64,000 bases of DNA from Norana najaformis (GCA_964023275.1 OZ029917.1:30394005-30458004), one strand, 5' to 3'. Shown: positions 31,825 through 46,800, counted from the stretch's first letter. Notes: generated by a model not told the origin, from the letters alone. Numbers and translations: made by a program.

Positions 31825-34800
31825 GCAAGTACTGCTATACAAGCCTATGAGTTTGCCTATACGCTATAAAACGTTCTCTGCAAATTAAACTATGAATTGA
31901 GAGATATGCCGGGAAGTCTTGTTTCTAGAGTAATGTGATGAAATATATATATATAACAATTAGGAAACTTGTAGCCAACCATACACAGAGATTTTAAGTA
32001 AATTAATTTTCGCTCTTTTATTTGTCAATAATTTCTATTGTTTTGTCGTCCTTATCAAATTGTTAATTTTTACATTAATATTTGCTGCTTAACTACCACA
32101 AACACAAGTTGGTTCTCTAACTACAGGGTGTTTTAAATTGTTTTAACTATCGATCCATTATAAATATTACTGTAAAAATATTACAGTGTGAGAAAAATTG
32201 TTAATGACACATACGAAATAGCAAATATTAGACGAAAATATTTTTTAAACTTAAACCGTACTGCAACAGAATCTTAACAGTAACGTTTAAAAATATTGTG
32301 ACAAATCGGGGGTGCCGAATCCTCTGTCAAGGTGCTGGTTTTCTGCCACTCTACCCAAAGGCTCCCTACCAGCGCCTATCTACTGCCAGCCCGCGAGGTA
32401 AGCCCCTGAGGTCCTCAAGAGACTGAACACCAAGTCGATCGATCAGCTATCGCCCTTTTATTTCTCACAAAACGCTTGAACAAAACATGTAGCATCTAAT
32501 CGAAGCAGTCTTTACGCTAAGACTTCCGTGCCTTCTACACACACCTTTCTGCTGGTCTCTTATATAAGCGGCGAGTTCGCGTTGCGTTCCCGTGCGGGGG
32601 AAGGGCGAACATGTTGCGTTCCATGCGTTCCCGTGTGGGGGAAGGGCGAACATGTTGCGTTCCATGCGTTCCCGTGTGGGGGAAGGGCGAACACGTTGCG
32701 TTCTCATATGGGCGAACACGCTGCGTTCCCGTGCGGGGGAAGGGCGAACACGTTGCGTTCCATGCGTTCCCTTGTGGGGAAATGGCGAACACGTTGCGTT
32801 CCCGTGCGGGCGAATACGCTGCGTTCCCATGCTGGAGGAGGGCGAACACGTTGCGTTCCCTGCGTTCCCGTGTGGGGGAAGGGCGAACACGTTGCGTTCC
32901 CATGCGGGCGAACACGCTGCGTTCCCATGCGGGAGGAGGGCGAACACGTTGCGTTCCCGTTCGGGGGAATGGCGAACACGTTGCGTTCCATGCGTTCCCG
33001 TGCAGGGGAAGGGCGAACACGTTGCGTTCCCATGCGTTCCCGTGCAGGGGAAGGGCGAACACGTTGCGTTCCATGCGTTCCCGTGCGGGGGAAGGGCGAA
33101 CACGCTGCGTTCTCCGCGTTCCCTGCGTTCCCGTGCAGGGAAAGTCCGCTACAATATTAGCGCAAAAAATTTACTAAGTTTAGTGAAAATACGCTTATTA
33201 ATCTGCCTAAAACTTTGCATCTTAAATATTTATTTTTATCAAATTTATTTTATATTTAAACCTCAAAATATGCTTGGGCCGTCAGAAATAATAATCATTA
33301 GCTACATTTTTAAAAATTTTGATAGCACACGAGATTAGGGCAAAATTCCAAAGTCAAAATATAACAAACGCTTCGACCAATTGTTTGGTTTAATAGCTCT
33401 TGTCATAGGAATCATATTTGTATAAGATTGATTTCTATGTTTAAAATTACCTATAATGTTATTTTTATGCAAAAAGTTTAAAATATCTACTAAAATATGA
33501 AACAAAATGATTTGATCAGTTTTTGAGTTTTTAGCTAAAATTAGAAAGATTATTGGTCTCTATAAGGTTGATCACTTTACAGATCACTTTACAGATCACT
33601 TTATAAAGGCAATAGAACCTTGTGATAACTCGGCCATCTGTTGAGGTGCAGTTTATATGATGTTTTTATGACCGTCTGCGCATTAACAACAGAAATGTAG
33701 TCTCGGTCTCAGGACGGTCTCGAGATTTACCTAGCGGCGTCTCATCTCAGTCGGTAGTCTTGGTCTTTCTTGATGTCTCTTTCCTTCGCATCTTGATTTT
33801 AATGCATTATATGGGATTCGGTCAACTGGCATTCTTTCCACATGGCCAAACTATTGGAGTTTTCCCTGAATGACTTTGTCCAGCAGAGATGTTTGAATAT
33901 CTAAGGACTGTCTTATATCATAATTTCTAAGTTTTGTAGTCTTGAAATTCCTGCAATTATCCGTAGCCGACTCATTTCTGCGGCGGCGATTCTTTTGTCA
34001 TCTTGTTTTCTCATTGTTCAGCATTCGTCTTGTATACTCTTGCCTTTGTTTTCTTCGTTACTTCCCTGTTTCTCAATATCCTATCCTGCTCATTACCAAA
34101 TGTTTGGGAGATGCGTTCAATTCACCTTTGTATGTCTTTTTCCCTGTCGACATCTGCGGTAATTAGACCTTGAAGAGAGAGACTGATCTACTTTTCTACC
34201 TTTTAAATAACTTCTGCTTGGATGATGAGAGCCATTGGTGTCTAGTGGCTAGTTTTCTCAGTAACCATTGTTTAGTTTTCTCTGCATTAATAAGTAGACC
34301 GAGTTTTCTACTCGTTTTTTTGTCTGCGCCGTAGTATCTTGTAGTTCTGTTTCACTTCTAATGACGAGACCAATGTTGTCAGCAAATCGAAGATTATTCA
34401 CTTGTCCTCCACTTAGTTTGATTCCTGCCTTGGTTCTGCTTAGGCTGAGTGTCAGTACTGCTTCTAGTAGTACTAGGTTAAACAGGTATGGTGATAAGTT
34501 GCATCCTTAGTGCACTTCCGTTTTCGTCTGGAAGTATTCTGTGATCTTTCTATCTACCTTTATTGCACTTGATGATTTCCAATATATCTCTTGTACAATC
34601 AACTCTGGCAATGATAAATATTTGCTGCTGTTGCTACTACTAATACAACTACAACAACAACAACTACTACTACATTACTATTACTGCTATTGCTATTACT
34701 ATTAAAGGCTTTAAGGCTTTTGGCTAATAATGGCCTGAGTCGTTTTCTTTCTATGGGAACTCTGTCTTGTTATATGGGTCATACCAGATATAAAGATATG

Positions 34801-37800
34801 CAGATCATTTTATTACTCCTTGACACATTGTAATAACACTTACTCTCATGAGAGGAAGGCTGAATCTGGATCTGAAGAAAAGAATGGTGAAAGCCACATA
34901 TGGAGTTTAACACTGTACTGTTCTACTAAGACATGGACTATTGGAAAGGCAGAAACTGAGAAACTCAAGGCAATTGAAATGCGGATATGGAGAACACTGG
35001 CCAAAAACAGCTGGAAGGATTATAAAACAAACGAGGAGGTGCTGCTTTTGGTACGGGAAGAAAGGACATTGGTCAGTACAATAAGGAGGAAATAAATGAA
35101 CCGGATTGGTCACATACTACATGGAAATTCTCTCCAGAGGACAGTGATTGAAGAAAGAATTGAGGGAAAGAAAGTTCCAGGAAAACCAAAGAATATGCTG
35201 TTGGACAGGGTGATGGATAAAAAAAGAAGATGGGGTTACAAAGAAGTTAAGGAAAGGACACAGAACAGAGAAGAGTGGCGTCATTGGATTCTTGGACCTG
35301 CCTAAGTATAAAACACTGAAGAAGAACACATACCTGGCAGTGATGACTTAATAAGCTCTGATAGTGTCAGAATTTTAATATATGGTTTGTGACATAGCTG
35401 TTTGTTACAACTGCTGTCATATTTGTACACTAATTTTCCAATTAAATGAGTTGATTTTATGTAGCTAATACACGCAATTCTGCATCTCTGCATGTAAGCC
35501 GCTTAGACCTGAATATTCACTGCTCACTAAGAGATAGCGAATAAGCTTGTCTTCATGCAGTATGTATGCATATATATATGTATATATATATATACCTGGT
35601 CATTTATATAGCGCCTTTAAAGAACCGACAAAGGCGCTAAAATATGGCTAAGAAATCTAAACAGATGGGATTTAAGAACGGCTGAAAATGTTTCTTAAGC
35701 TGTCTGTGGTGAAACAGCGCATATTCCAGTAGAAGGATGGCCCACTAAATGAACAAGCAAAATGTGCCCGCATCGTCGTACAGGATCAAGAAGTCTCCAC
35801 AGGCTGCAGAACTTAGCGATCGTCGGGGTGGCTGAAAGAAGAAACGCAGAGCTCTCTCGGGGAGCACCAATTAGCGATGCTCGTACCATGAAAAGATTCT
35901 TGAATGCAATCCTATCCTCAACTGGAAGCCAGTCCAGCATCTCTCGCATATTGCTGAAAACATGGGAGAATTTTGTCAGCTTAGTAACGACGCAAGCGGC
36001 GCAGTAACGGACGGACTGAAGCTGTCGATCCAGAACTGTGGCAAGCCCGCAAGAACAGTAATAGTCTAGGCGCATCAGAATGAAAAAGTGGACAACAATC
36101 GCAACGACGTCGAAGGATAGAATTCGCCGTATGACTCTGATCTGACATAAATGGTAGAAGTAGGGCCTGCAGCAAGAACTGATATGTTCCTCAACAGAGG
36201 CGTCGATCCGTCGTAAACATTGGTGGGCCCGGGCCTATAATAGAGGTCTGGGTGTGAAGCCCCCTGTCGAGTACCAGAGGCAAAGCCCCTGCAATTGGGA
36301 TCAGGAAGTAGTCCTAATGCAGGCATACATAAAGCCCAACATCTCAATAGACAAAAAAATGAGAAATGTCACTAATATTATTTACAGTGGAATGTCAACG
36401 CACACAACAGTTATGAACAGTAAGTCAGTAATACTAAAGCAGCGCAATCTGGACACAATTATTTATTCAACATTGAAATTGCCGAAAATGTTCTATCTGA
36501 TTGTGCTTCTGTTAGCAAACTGAGCCGCTAGTATCATTACGTCCAATCTGTCAAGAATGTCTTTGGTAACATGGCACACAGACACAGCGTTTAACCGTTC
36601 CTGCGTCATAGTACTTCGCATCCAGTTCTTCAGGCGACGCAAGGCACTAAATGAGCGTTTCAGCAGGGCATGAAGATACATGACAGATGAGCATCAGACG
36701 GATCAACTGTTCCACAGAATCAAAAAGTTTCCGTACTTTGGGTACCATATTCTTGAGAATCATGTGGGCTTCTGCAAGTCTATTAACTTTGTAGCTGCTG
36801 CGAAACATCTGAAGCTGTATGCAGAGTGACAATGTATTTTTCAGTTCTGAGTATCTCTGGCACACATCATTATCGACGTCGCCGGTCAACAGCATCTTCT
36901 CGAGTGATAGGTATGTCTTCAACCCTGGCTTGTTCTCGTCAAATCTGTCACTGAGCTGCATCAAAGTAGAATCTATTACACTGAGAAATTCGCGACGGCA
37001 ATGATCTTGCGGACTCTGGCTTTGATATGCTTGTGCAGGACCAGTGTATCTTGACGGCGGGCGACGTTGTCGCGGTAAATCGATGGGATCAATTCCGAAA
37101 TTCAGAGCTGTGCAGCTATGACAGCAGCCACATTAAAGAGCACAGCGAACTGTTCTTCTTTGCGTTGAAGTATTAGCTGGGCTTCAGCTGTCTCAGCTGC
37201 TAGCAACATCCCACTAACTGTGTTTGATGGTGCCTGAAGTGTGCGGTTCAATTCCTTCAAAGGACCAAACACTTTCATGCTGACCTTTAGGTCAAGAATT
37301 GTAGTTCCTTTCCTGAAGCGATCCAGTTGTCCTGCTGCCTTGGTTGCTGTCTCGCCTTTTGCTGTTGTACTTATTTCCTCCAGGCTGCTTAGTACAGCTT
37401 CATACTGACCTAGTACAGCAGTCACTGAACGTACCCGAAAGAGCCATCTAGTAGGGCATAATGACTTTAGGGTGCTTGGTGCTCCGTACGCATTGGACGC
37501 AACGTCAGACGTGCTCTTGTACTTTCCAGGTCGCTTATACAGCACATCAAGTTCGTTAATGGCCTGCAAAGAATCTCGAACCAATGCACACGATTCGCTA
37601 GTGGTTTCAGCAGTCAGATTTGCGCAGTGCACAGAACAGTGAAAGAACAACGCAAGCGAATTGTCAAGGCTGATGATGGCTTGACATCCGTTAAATGTGC
37701 CGGCCATGTTTGCTGCTCCATCATACGTTTGTGCTCGCAAATTACCTAAGGAAAGCGTCAGATCAGCGAAGACGGTTGGCGGCCATTGAACACCAAACGA

Positions 37801-40800
37801 ACTCTTACGGTATAAGAAGAGGTTTCCTGAGTTCAGTCAGAGAGATAAGTTCGTTAGTGCATGTTGGTAAAGACCTGAAGAAACACCTTCGAAAACCTCC
37901 GTACGTACAGTATGTTTGTTATGCGTGCGTGTGTGTTTGAGATCGAACGTTCATTAACTTCGATCGTCATTCATGTAAGGAGTTTCCTTAGTGTGTAGGA
38001 ACTTCGACAGAAACTGTGATTTACCTGTTCTTGGAAGCGGCGATTGTCGTATCGGACTGAGAAACTCGTAATCCACGCAAAGGATTGTGTTCGTATCAAC
38101 GAAACTTTCGTTCGATAAAATTAAGCGAACTGCGCTTTGACTAGAGAGTAAACGAACACCTCGTTTGTTTCATCGACCAGTGGTTGGAGTGAACTGGAAT
38201 TACTTTGAACTTTTGTGAAAGAAAGTCGGAAAGTTTCAAGAAAGGAAATGGCGAATGTCCATCGTCTGCTTACGGATGCCTATTCTGAGCGTTTGCCTGG
38301 AGAATGGACTTTGGTAAATCGCATTTCTTCGAGAACGATACCGCGAAATCAACGATTCTTCACAAGAACTGAGGACTGGAAAGTCAAGAACTCATCGGCG
38401 GGAGGGAAGAAATCAAATTACCTCTTTTAGTTGACTTAGCTACCTTAGTAGTTGGCCTGTAGCAGTTGTAGTACGAGGTAGTTGTGGAGTGATGCTAGTA
38501 TAATCGAACTGAAACATACTGTCTTGAATTAATAGTTTATTTCAATATTAAACTGTTTTAAACTTTACAGATAGTTCGAACAAGCCATCATTTCATCAAC
38601 ATCAAATTCATCATTTGAGATTGATAAGATAAGACTTGGGATAGATGTATATTGACAGAAACTTTTAGTCCTTGCATGTACCATTTCCCAAGGACCTATA
38701 ATTGAAAGAGAGGTCATGCCCTCTAGGGATTGTGATTTAAGTTACAATCTGGCACAAAGGTAGATTTCAAAGGGTACAACCGGTGATAGCCCAAAAGGAT
38801 TGCTACATTATTAGGAGCCGGTACAAGAAGTTCATTCTGACAGTCTGGGCTCAAAAAATTTGTCGTACGAGATAGCCAGGATCCCAGAGCTCATATCTTC
38901 CGACCGCAACAGCAGGAGCTGCATGAGATTGCCTTCATGTTCCTCATGCCCTCTCAGTGCAAAGCCCTGCCTTGCTAGGAACAGGACTGAGTTTAATACT
39001 TTCACCAAAGCCACTCTTGCTGAAACTTGTTCCGCAGCTTTCTGTGCAGAAAGTTGAGCAGCAATTGGAGTAGCTGATGAAGTCTGCTGTATTTGTATAA
39101 CTGCATGCTTATGACATACAGACTTTTCATGTTCGCCAAATTTCTCAAGAGCTCGCCTCCAGTCTCTGAATCCAGTTGTCTTGAATGTTTTCTGTGCTTT
39201 AGTGTTAAGTTCATTTAATGATAAAGCGGATGCTCTTGCACAGGAATAGCACAAAACAGCATTTAAGTGACGAGAATAATGTAACCATGCACAGCGTTTA
39301 AAACACGCGGGTTGGAATCTACGGCTTTTTCCATTAGTGATCTGAACCTGGACTTGATGATGGATGTCATGTTTATGCGAGGCTGTATCAATTTTGAGCA
39401 GATAGCAAGAAATTAAGCAAGTCCCTGGTCAACAACCATGCAGATTTCATCATTTTACCGTAATCACTACTGATTGTGAAGAATGGTAACATGTCAGTAT
39501 ACAGAGCATTTTGTTACAGGTCCGCCAACCGTAATCCGAGCAGATCTAAACATAAGAAGCATGGGACCAATTTCAGAGGCTGACATGGTACGTATGACTT
39601 CAGATTCTTTTGTCATTGCTCTTCAGTTCTTGCCAGGCCGCAGATCCCTTCGCTTTACTGTGCAACGTGGCCTGGTTGCCCCGCCTCTGGTTGTCTTCGA
39701 CATTTTTCATCATAGAAGCTTCACCGTGGCCTGTCCTTCATTTTAGAATAGCTTCTCTACCAACTTACGACACAAACTCTTTGGTTTTTCTTTACCCTAT
39801 TCCGTAAGCGCTTCGACCATTTTGTTTGATCATGGTTTTGAGTTGTCAGCTCGGCAGTGCCACTGATGAGTCTCTATTTAAGAGACGCTGCATAAATTTC
39901 TGATTACAATTACAGTTTATCGTGACTACCGTAAGCTACTTAGCTTCCTGTTGGCTATTGGCTAATTGGATAACATAAAGATACAAGATGCAACATCACC
40001 ATTCACACCTTTAGTGACAAACAGCACAGTTTCATGGTCAGTCAATAAGCAAATCATCTGCGTTTTCAAACGGCGCGTGAACACTCAAATGTCAGCCGTA
40101 TCTTGGCGCAGCTGCAGATGTACGGAGTTGAGTTGTACCGGCCTGCATAGGAGAAGCCTGTTTAGCAAACTTTAGTCCATTAGTCCACATAGCGTTAACT
40201 CAATGCGATGGTCGCCCCGCCGAGCGCAATCGACGGCGAGACGGAAGGCTCGCCGCTAACGTGACGAGACCTGAGACGGTGGGCTCCGTCCGACGCGTAC
40301 AGAATGCATAAGCACACAGATCTTGTTCGTGATTCCGTGGCCTACTTGAGGCCAGTGAAGAAACTGCCGGGCGAAAATCACATGATGATGATGGCCTCAC
40401 ACGACGAGTTCTGAACACGTCTTAACGATTGTAATTATAAACTTCTATAGCGCCGCTGTCTACTATACAAGGTATCGACTGACGGGGCACCAAAATCAAC
40501 CTGCAATCAAGTCAGTATCCATAACGTCAGTCAGCCGAAATAGAAAGGCAGCCTATGGCAAAAAGCAAGAATCTTAAGTTGCGACCCTATTGACATAAGA
40601 GGCTGAGCAGAACGAACAGATGCGGGAAGAGTTCCAAAATTTAGGTCCATCAATCAAAACAGTTCGTCCACCAAGCACAGTTCTAGTTTTTGGCTCAGAG
40701 GAAGAAAACCAGATCACCTGATTGAATAACGATAGGTTTGGGGGCTGAGGGCTGAATTTAAGTATTGTGGATGGCTAGAGTTTAATGTTTTATAAACTAT

Positions 40801-43800
40801 AAGCCCCAATTTAAAACAAATCCTTTGCTGAACTAGAGGGCAATGCAAGGATTTAAGTACAGAGGTCATGTGCTTATATTTGAGCATATCAGTTAATGGC
40901 TCTAGCCAGAGTTCTGAACTATTTCGAGTTCATGCATATTCGACTGTGTGATACCCCCACCAGCAACTGATCAGCTCATTTACAAACAAATGAATCACCC
41001 GATGACTCGCGGAAATTTAGCATGTTCAAAATTCCTGAAGCACGTGCACTCAGACTTGCTGACTAAGCAGCGCAATTCCACACTCACATTCAGCAACAGA
41101 GGCGTGTACATAGTTGTTTGAACCAGCGGCCAAGAGAAACACTCGGGCGTTTCCATCACAGTCTTCTTTGACTGGAATGGTCCACCCACAGAGTAGGAAC
41201 AGGTGGAGGAAGGGGAAAGTGAGCCATTGGAGCGGCATCAACCGTCAATCACAGAATGGCTCAATTACCGACCGGCCGGCCGGCGGGCGATGAAAGCCTG
41301 TTCTCTTGTGCCTAGTGTTCCAGCGGTTGGTGGAATATCCGAAAGCCGCGTCTTCTTCCATCTACGAGGGACTCTTGGACGCTGAGACGACAACCCTGCG
41401 CCATCGGCGGCCGGTCATACTTCTGCCTATCGTTGTTCCTCATTCTCGATGTTACGTGCTTCAGGAATTTTGAACATGCTGGCATCATTCCACTCTAGTT
41501 GGGAATCTGTTGGTAGGGCTTTGCGCGTGCGTGCGACCTTGCCACTGGTGACTCTTCTAGTTGTCTGAACAGTGCTTACTAATGGATAGTTGTTCTGTTC
41601 TCAGTGACATTTAACATCGTTAATTAAGGCTAGCACAGAGAGCGCCTCTGATTAGTTTCTCTTGAAGAGGCGCAATACAAATTTCTGATTACAGTTACAC
41701 TTACTGTGCATACGTACTGCATTACGTAGAGACTCTAAACGTTGTAGACACGTATGTAACCTTCGCGGACATGTATACGCATCATATAATACATTGCCAT
41801 AAATTTAGTTTGAGTTTTTATAAAATTAAAATTCACTGGCAGTGATACAGTTGCCATATAAATGTAAATGTACACAGTTTTATATAGCGACCATATGGCT
41901 TCGACCCTAGGGGCTCACTGAATTGATCGGCTGACATCCTTCACCGCTGCTGCCAGTTTGAATTGGTACCACGCCATTCAAGGTCCCCGTGTACGGACTG
42001 TGCTATAGGGTGCCGCTGATATTCATATTTCCAAACAGTATTTGATTAATGCAGGAGCAAAACCACGTTTTCAGCATGCCCCATCCTCTTGTGTCTAGTG
42101 TTCCAAAAATGAGACGCTAATTTGACGCTAATTTGATTACCAATTGCATAATTTTTGTCATATTGATGTAGATTGAACAGGTAATAACTATTTATGCAAC
42201 ACTATATACCAACCTTTGTGAAACTGCAAGAAAAGTCATCAATATTTACAACAGTTAAAATAGGTCATGGGTATGATCAAACTATAATTCTCATCCCAAA
42301 GCTATTTTGAGTCCATTTGTAGCCGAAACAGGTAAGTCAGCATCTGAGCATGATACATATTCTATTTTATTGTGTACTATATGTTGAATTAATATAAATG
42401 TGAACTGTTTTAGCCAGCATCTCATTTTGGGAAGCTAGGCATTAATGGGTTCATTAAAAAATGTGGAACTATTTCCAATAAAATGATACTGCTTGCACAT
42501 TAAAATTGTGAGAAAGCAAAATGTGGATCAAAATCAACTAGAAATCTTATTAAGTTATGCTTATTTGCTGTTGGTGATTAATGACAAAAGCAGCATAACG
42601 GCTGAGAAATTAATTCAACCCCGATCTGGCATCAACCAATATAGCCTTGCCTTATCTTGTCCTGCACTGTGAGATTGTTAATTTATACCCATATATAATT
42701 ACAGGCTTGCAAAAGTCTTCGAGACCCGGAATTTTGTTACTGAGTTGGAAACATGGAACTTCCAGTAAGCCTAAGTTCTTATCCTCACCAGTCATAGTTG
42801 ATTGCAAATGAATTCTGTAGACTTATTCAATGGACACGTATTTCCGTCAAACATGGGACGACGAGAGACTGAAATTCTCTGGAAACCAGAAGGTGATGGC
42901 CATTCACATCAAGATGCTTCAGAAGATCTGGAAGCCTGATACTTACTTCCTAAATGGAATGGGATCGTACTTGCACACGATCACGGAACCTAATAAACTT
43001 CTGCGTATCATGAGGAACGGCACTATACTTTACTCAATGAGGTTATTGCATGTTCAGCTAATAATAGGTCTAATACAAAACGTGGATCACTGAAAAGAAA
43101 AAAATCGAAAAATTTTGATGACAAGCAGCACATAAAAATTCTGATAACCTAATGACTTCTATAGCGCCATTATCAAAATGCATAAGGCATCCGTCGATGG
43201 TCGCTAAACAAAATGACGATGTGAATGTCGTCAAAATTATGACTAAAGAAAGGCCGTCAGAAACCCAGGTGATTGGGAAAAGGTCGTCACGATGAATAAA
43301 ATGAATAAAGCAAATGGTTGTCAAAATTCTAATGCTAAAATAAGTAAGATTGTCACAAATGTAAAGTACAGCTGTGCTCACTTGGCCCCCTTTGTAAAAC
43401 TTCTGTATCCATCAGTGAAACTAGGGTATAAAATAATAATCTTTATCGCAAACAATTTCCGATACGTCTTAGAATATTTTTGCTGTTTGCATATTTGAGC
43501 AGATTGACGATCAAGGCAAGCTGTCCGATGTACTTGCATTATTTTCCGGTTGACGAACAGACTTGTCCTCTACAGTTCGGAAGTTGTAAGATCCATTATC
43601 ATGTAATGTTCTAGCATTAGTTGGTTATGCCACTTGGCCATGTACAGCTAGGTTTCAATGTTTCAGTAAATAATAGACCTAATATAATTAATAAATGAAT
43701 TTTATGTTGATGTTTTTAAAATGTCCATTTTTTGGTTTGTTATTTCTTCATGCCATAACATAATTGAAAGTACAAATACCGCAAGGATCAAGTGTGTATT

Positions 43801-46800
43801 ATGAAGCACTTTCAGTATCGTGGAAAATGGTGGAATAATGGTTCCTGCACTTCACATTAGCAGGATATAGGGCAACGACATTTATGATCAACGGTTTGAT
43901 TTTGTATTGTATATTTGTATTTGTATTTGATAACTTATATAGCGCTTCTTACAGAACAAACTACTCAGAGGCGCTTCCAGCATGAGAGCCCCTGGGAAAT
44001 AAGAACGTCTTTAAACAACGAGCTGACTGAGCCCTATTAACAACAATGACCCTAGCAAGAAGCGATAGTGGAAGTTCATTCCACAGAGAAGGGCCAACAA
44101 CAGCAAAAGCCCTCTGCTGAGCAAGAGAGGACTTAACAGAAGGAACAAATAGATCCATACGATCTAAAGAACGTAAAGGGCAGGATGAGGTACTAGAGTG
44201 TGGAGGCCGAATAAGATCACAAAGATATTTTGGAGCCTGGCCCATGCGAGCTCTTATTACCAGCGATAATAGTTTAAACTGAATACGAGATTGGGTGGGA
44301 GCCAATGAAGTTGCTGACTGATGTAATCAGAGATATGAGAGAAACGAGGAAGACGTGATATTAACCTGGCCGCAGAATTTAGTACTGATTGAAGGGAAGA
44401 CAGCCGATACTTAGGCAAACCAGCAAGTACAGTGTTGCAGTAATCAATGCGACAGCATATCATGGCATGAATCATAGTAGTAAAGACAGAGGAAGAAACA
44501 GAACGACGAACAACTCAAGCGCCTTAACTGGTATTAACAAGACCGAGTCAAACTAGAGACATGTTTTGCGAAGATAAGGTTACAGTCAAGTATAACGCCC
44601 AGGTTACGAACACTAGACGAAAACATAAAATAGGGGAAAGCTTCAGATAAGCAAGAGTAGTCAATCTGAGCGAGATGGTATTCAGAACCAAACCAGATCA
44701 ACTGAGTCTTAGCAGGATTAAGGCGACAACGATTGCAGGACATCCAGTGTTGAATATCGTGAGTCAGGGCATCAATCTTACCAACAAGAGCAAGTTGCGC
44801 AGATGAAGGTCCCTGAACAAAAGCCTGGACATCATCAGCGTACAAATGATCAACAGCCAAGTGTTTAGTAAAGAGGGAAGGGATATCAGCAGTATACAAA
44901 ATGTATAAAAGAGGACCAAGGACCGAGCCCTGGGGAACACCAATATCAACTTTAACCCAGAATGTACGGGAGTCCCCAAGAATAACCATCTGTGTTCGAC
45001 CGCTAAGATAAGAACGAAACCAGTGAAGAGGAGTACCATGGAGGCCAAAAGATAGCTCAAGACGGCGTAACAAAATATTATGATCAACCGTGTCAAAGGC
45101 AGCGGAGACATCATACAGTGCAAGGAGGGTAATGTGAGACTGATCAATGGCTGAATAAATGTCCGAAAGGAGGGACAAAAGAACAGATTCAGTAGAGTGA
45201 TGACGCCTAACACCAGACTGACCATGAGGCATAAGTCCTGAATCTTCAAGATAGGGTAACAATTGAAGGGAAACAAGTCTCTCGAGTTTTGGAGAGAAAA
45301 GAGAGATTAGAAATAGGGCGATAAGTATGAAGGTTATTAGGATCAAGATTAGGTTTTTTAAGAGATGGGAAAATGATAGCCCGCTTTTGTGATTCAGGGA
45401 GATGCCCCTCCAGAAGAGATCTATTAAACATGTACAATAGATATGGTGATAAAACATCTAAAACGGCCAAAATAACAAATGGAGGAAGAGGATCAAGTTC
45501 ACATGACTTGGTATTAGATAACCGAATAATCCGGCATAGCTCCGACTCCGTTATCGGACGAAAGGCATCGAAGACGGATCCAGTAACGGAGAACTGCGGA
45601 GGCGGAGACCCCGCAGTAGCTGCACAATGACCCTGAATCTTCTCGGTTTGGAAGGTAAGAAAGTCGCTAGCAGTGAATAACGGCGTACCAGACGAACGAG
45701 AAGAGCGACTCGATAGACCCAAAATAGATGACCATAGACGCTTTGGGTCCTTTTCGTGGGGGTGACTTTCACCTCCCAGTATTCAGCTTCCTTCTGTCGG
45801 TATAGACGATGGAGATATCTCAGTTGAGCGATCCATTCCGAGGGATGGACAGGGTCCCTGGTACGACGGAAACGTCGCTCCAAACAACGCGTCCACCTGC
45901 GAAGTCGAGCCAGGTCTGTAGACGGCTAAACAACAGTAACAGAACCATGCATAGTGGCAATGCTAAGGGATAGAGCCTCAAAGGTAGTTGATTTCATGTC
46001 AAACTGTATTAAAGAGGTAAGCAGAGCCGAACGATAACACTGGTCAACATAGAAATCGTTACTGACTGGAAAAGGCCCTAATGTGTAGCATCTTGGTGTG
46101 CTGAACACGAATATAACCATAAAAATTTTTTATTGGCTCTCGTTTTGAAAATATTTCATATAGTTCATTTTTTATGTTTCACCATGTAAATTTATGCAGT
46201 AGGACTGCGACAATATCCTAAATAAGTCTAGAATGATGTAATATTCCACCTCATTGCATAATCCCATCATGGACACATCATGCACAGTTGATTACGTCAT
46301 TTTCTGATGCAAGTAAAACTACAGCCAGTCGGCTGCTGACGTAAGATGACGTCAGCAGTGTACTATATAAAGCGAGTCGGAACGGTTGAGCATTTACAAT
46401 ATTACAGACTTTGTGCGAGACAGTTTAAGTTACTGTTTTATAAAACTATTATTACTTTATCCATTTAGATACAATACAGAACATTAATGCCTCGGAAGTG
46501 CGTAAATACTGTGGACAACTTTTGTTACATTTGTGGGGAAGTGACATTTGCCAACCAGAAGAAAAGTATCACTTATCAAGTCAAGAAGGCATATCATGCT
46601 TACTTCGAATGCAAGGTTGGTGACCAAGACAAGCCATGGGCCCCGCATATATGCTGTGCTACATGTACAACACAGCTTTCACAGTGGTTGAATGGCAAAA
46701 GACCATCAATGCCGTTTGCAGTTCCCATGGTGTGGAGAGAGCAAAGCAACCACGTAGATGACTGTTACTTCTGCTTGGTTCCTCCTCTTTCCGGTGGAAT

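Larger units (their letters stand above)
36230..39480 (-). mobile_element. hAT transposon (ZMYM1-like), broken and interrupted
   Basis: The transposase pieces (N-terminus 38890-39254, core 37102-37772, C-terminus 36493-36964) lie in order on the minus strand. CAGGGGCTTTGCC- and GGGGGCTTCACACCC-like GC-rich stretches near 36230-36290 resemble the 3' part of many hAT elements. A segment of about 1.1 kb (37773-38889) separates the N-terminus from the core. Element ends and the 8-bp target duplication were not resolved. It lies in intron 1 of the receptor and stops just before exon 2. Confidence 0.75.

Noticed and set aside
32465-33338. Several overlapping frames of 109-248 residues on both strands
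   Set aside because: All fall in the GC-rich minisatellite, which has no stop codons by composition; residues repeat (ANTLRS, NVFALP) in every frame.
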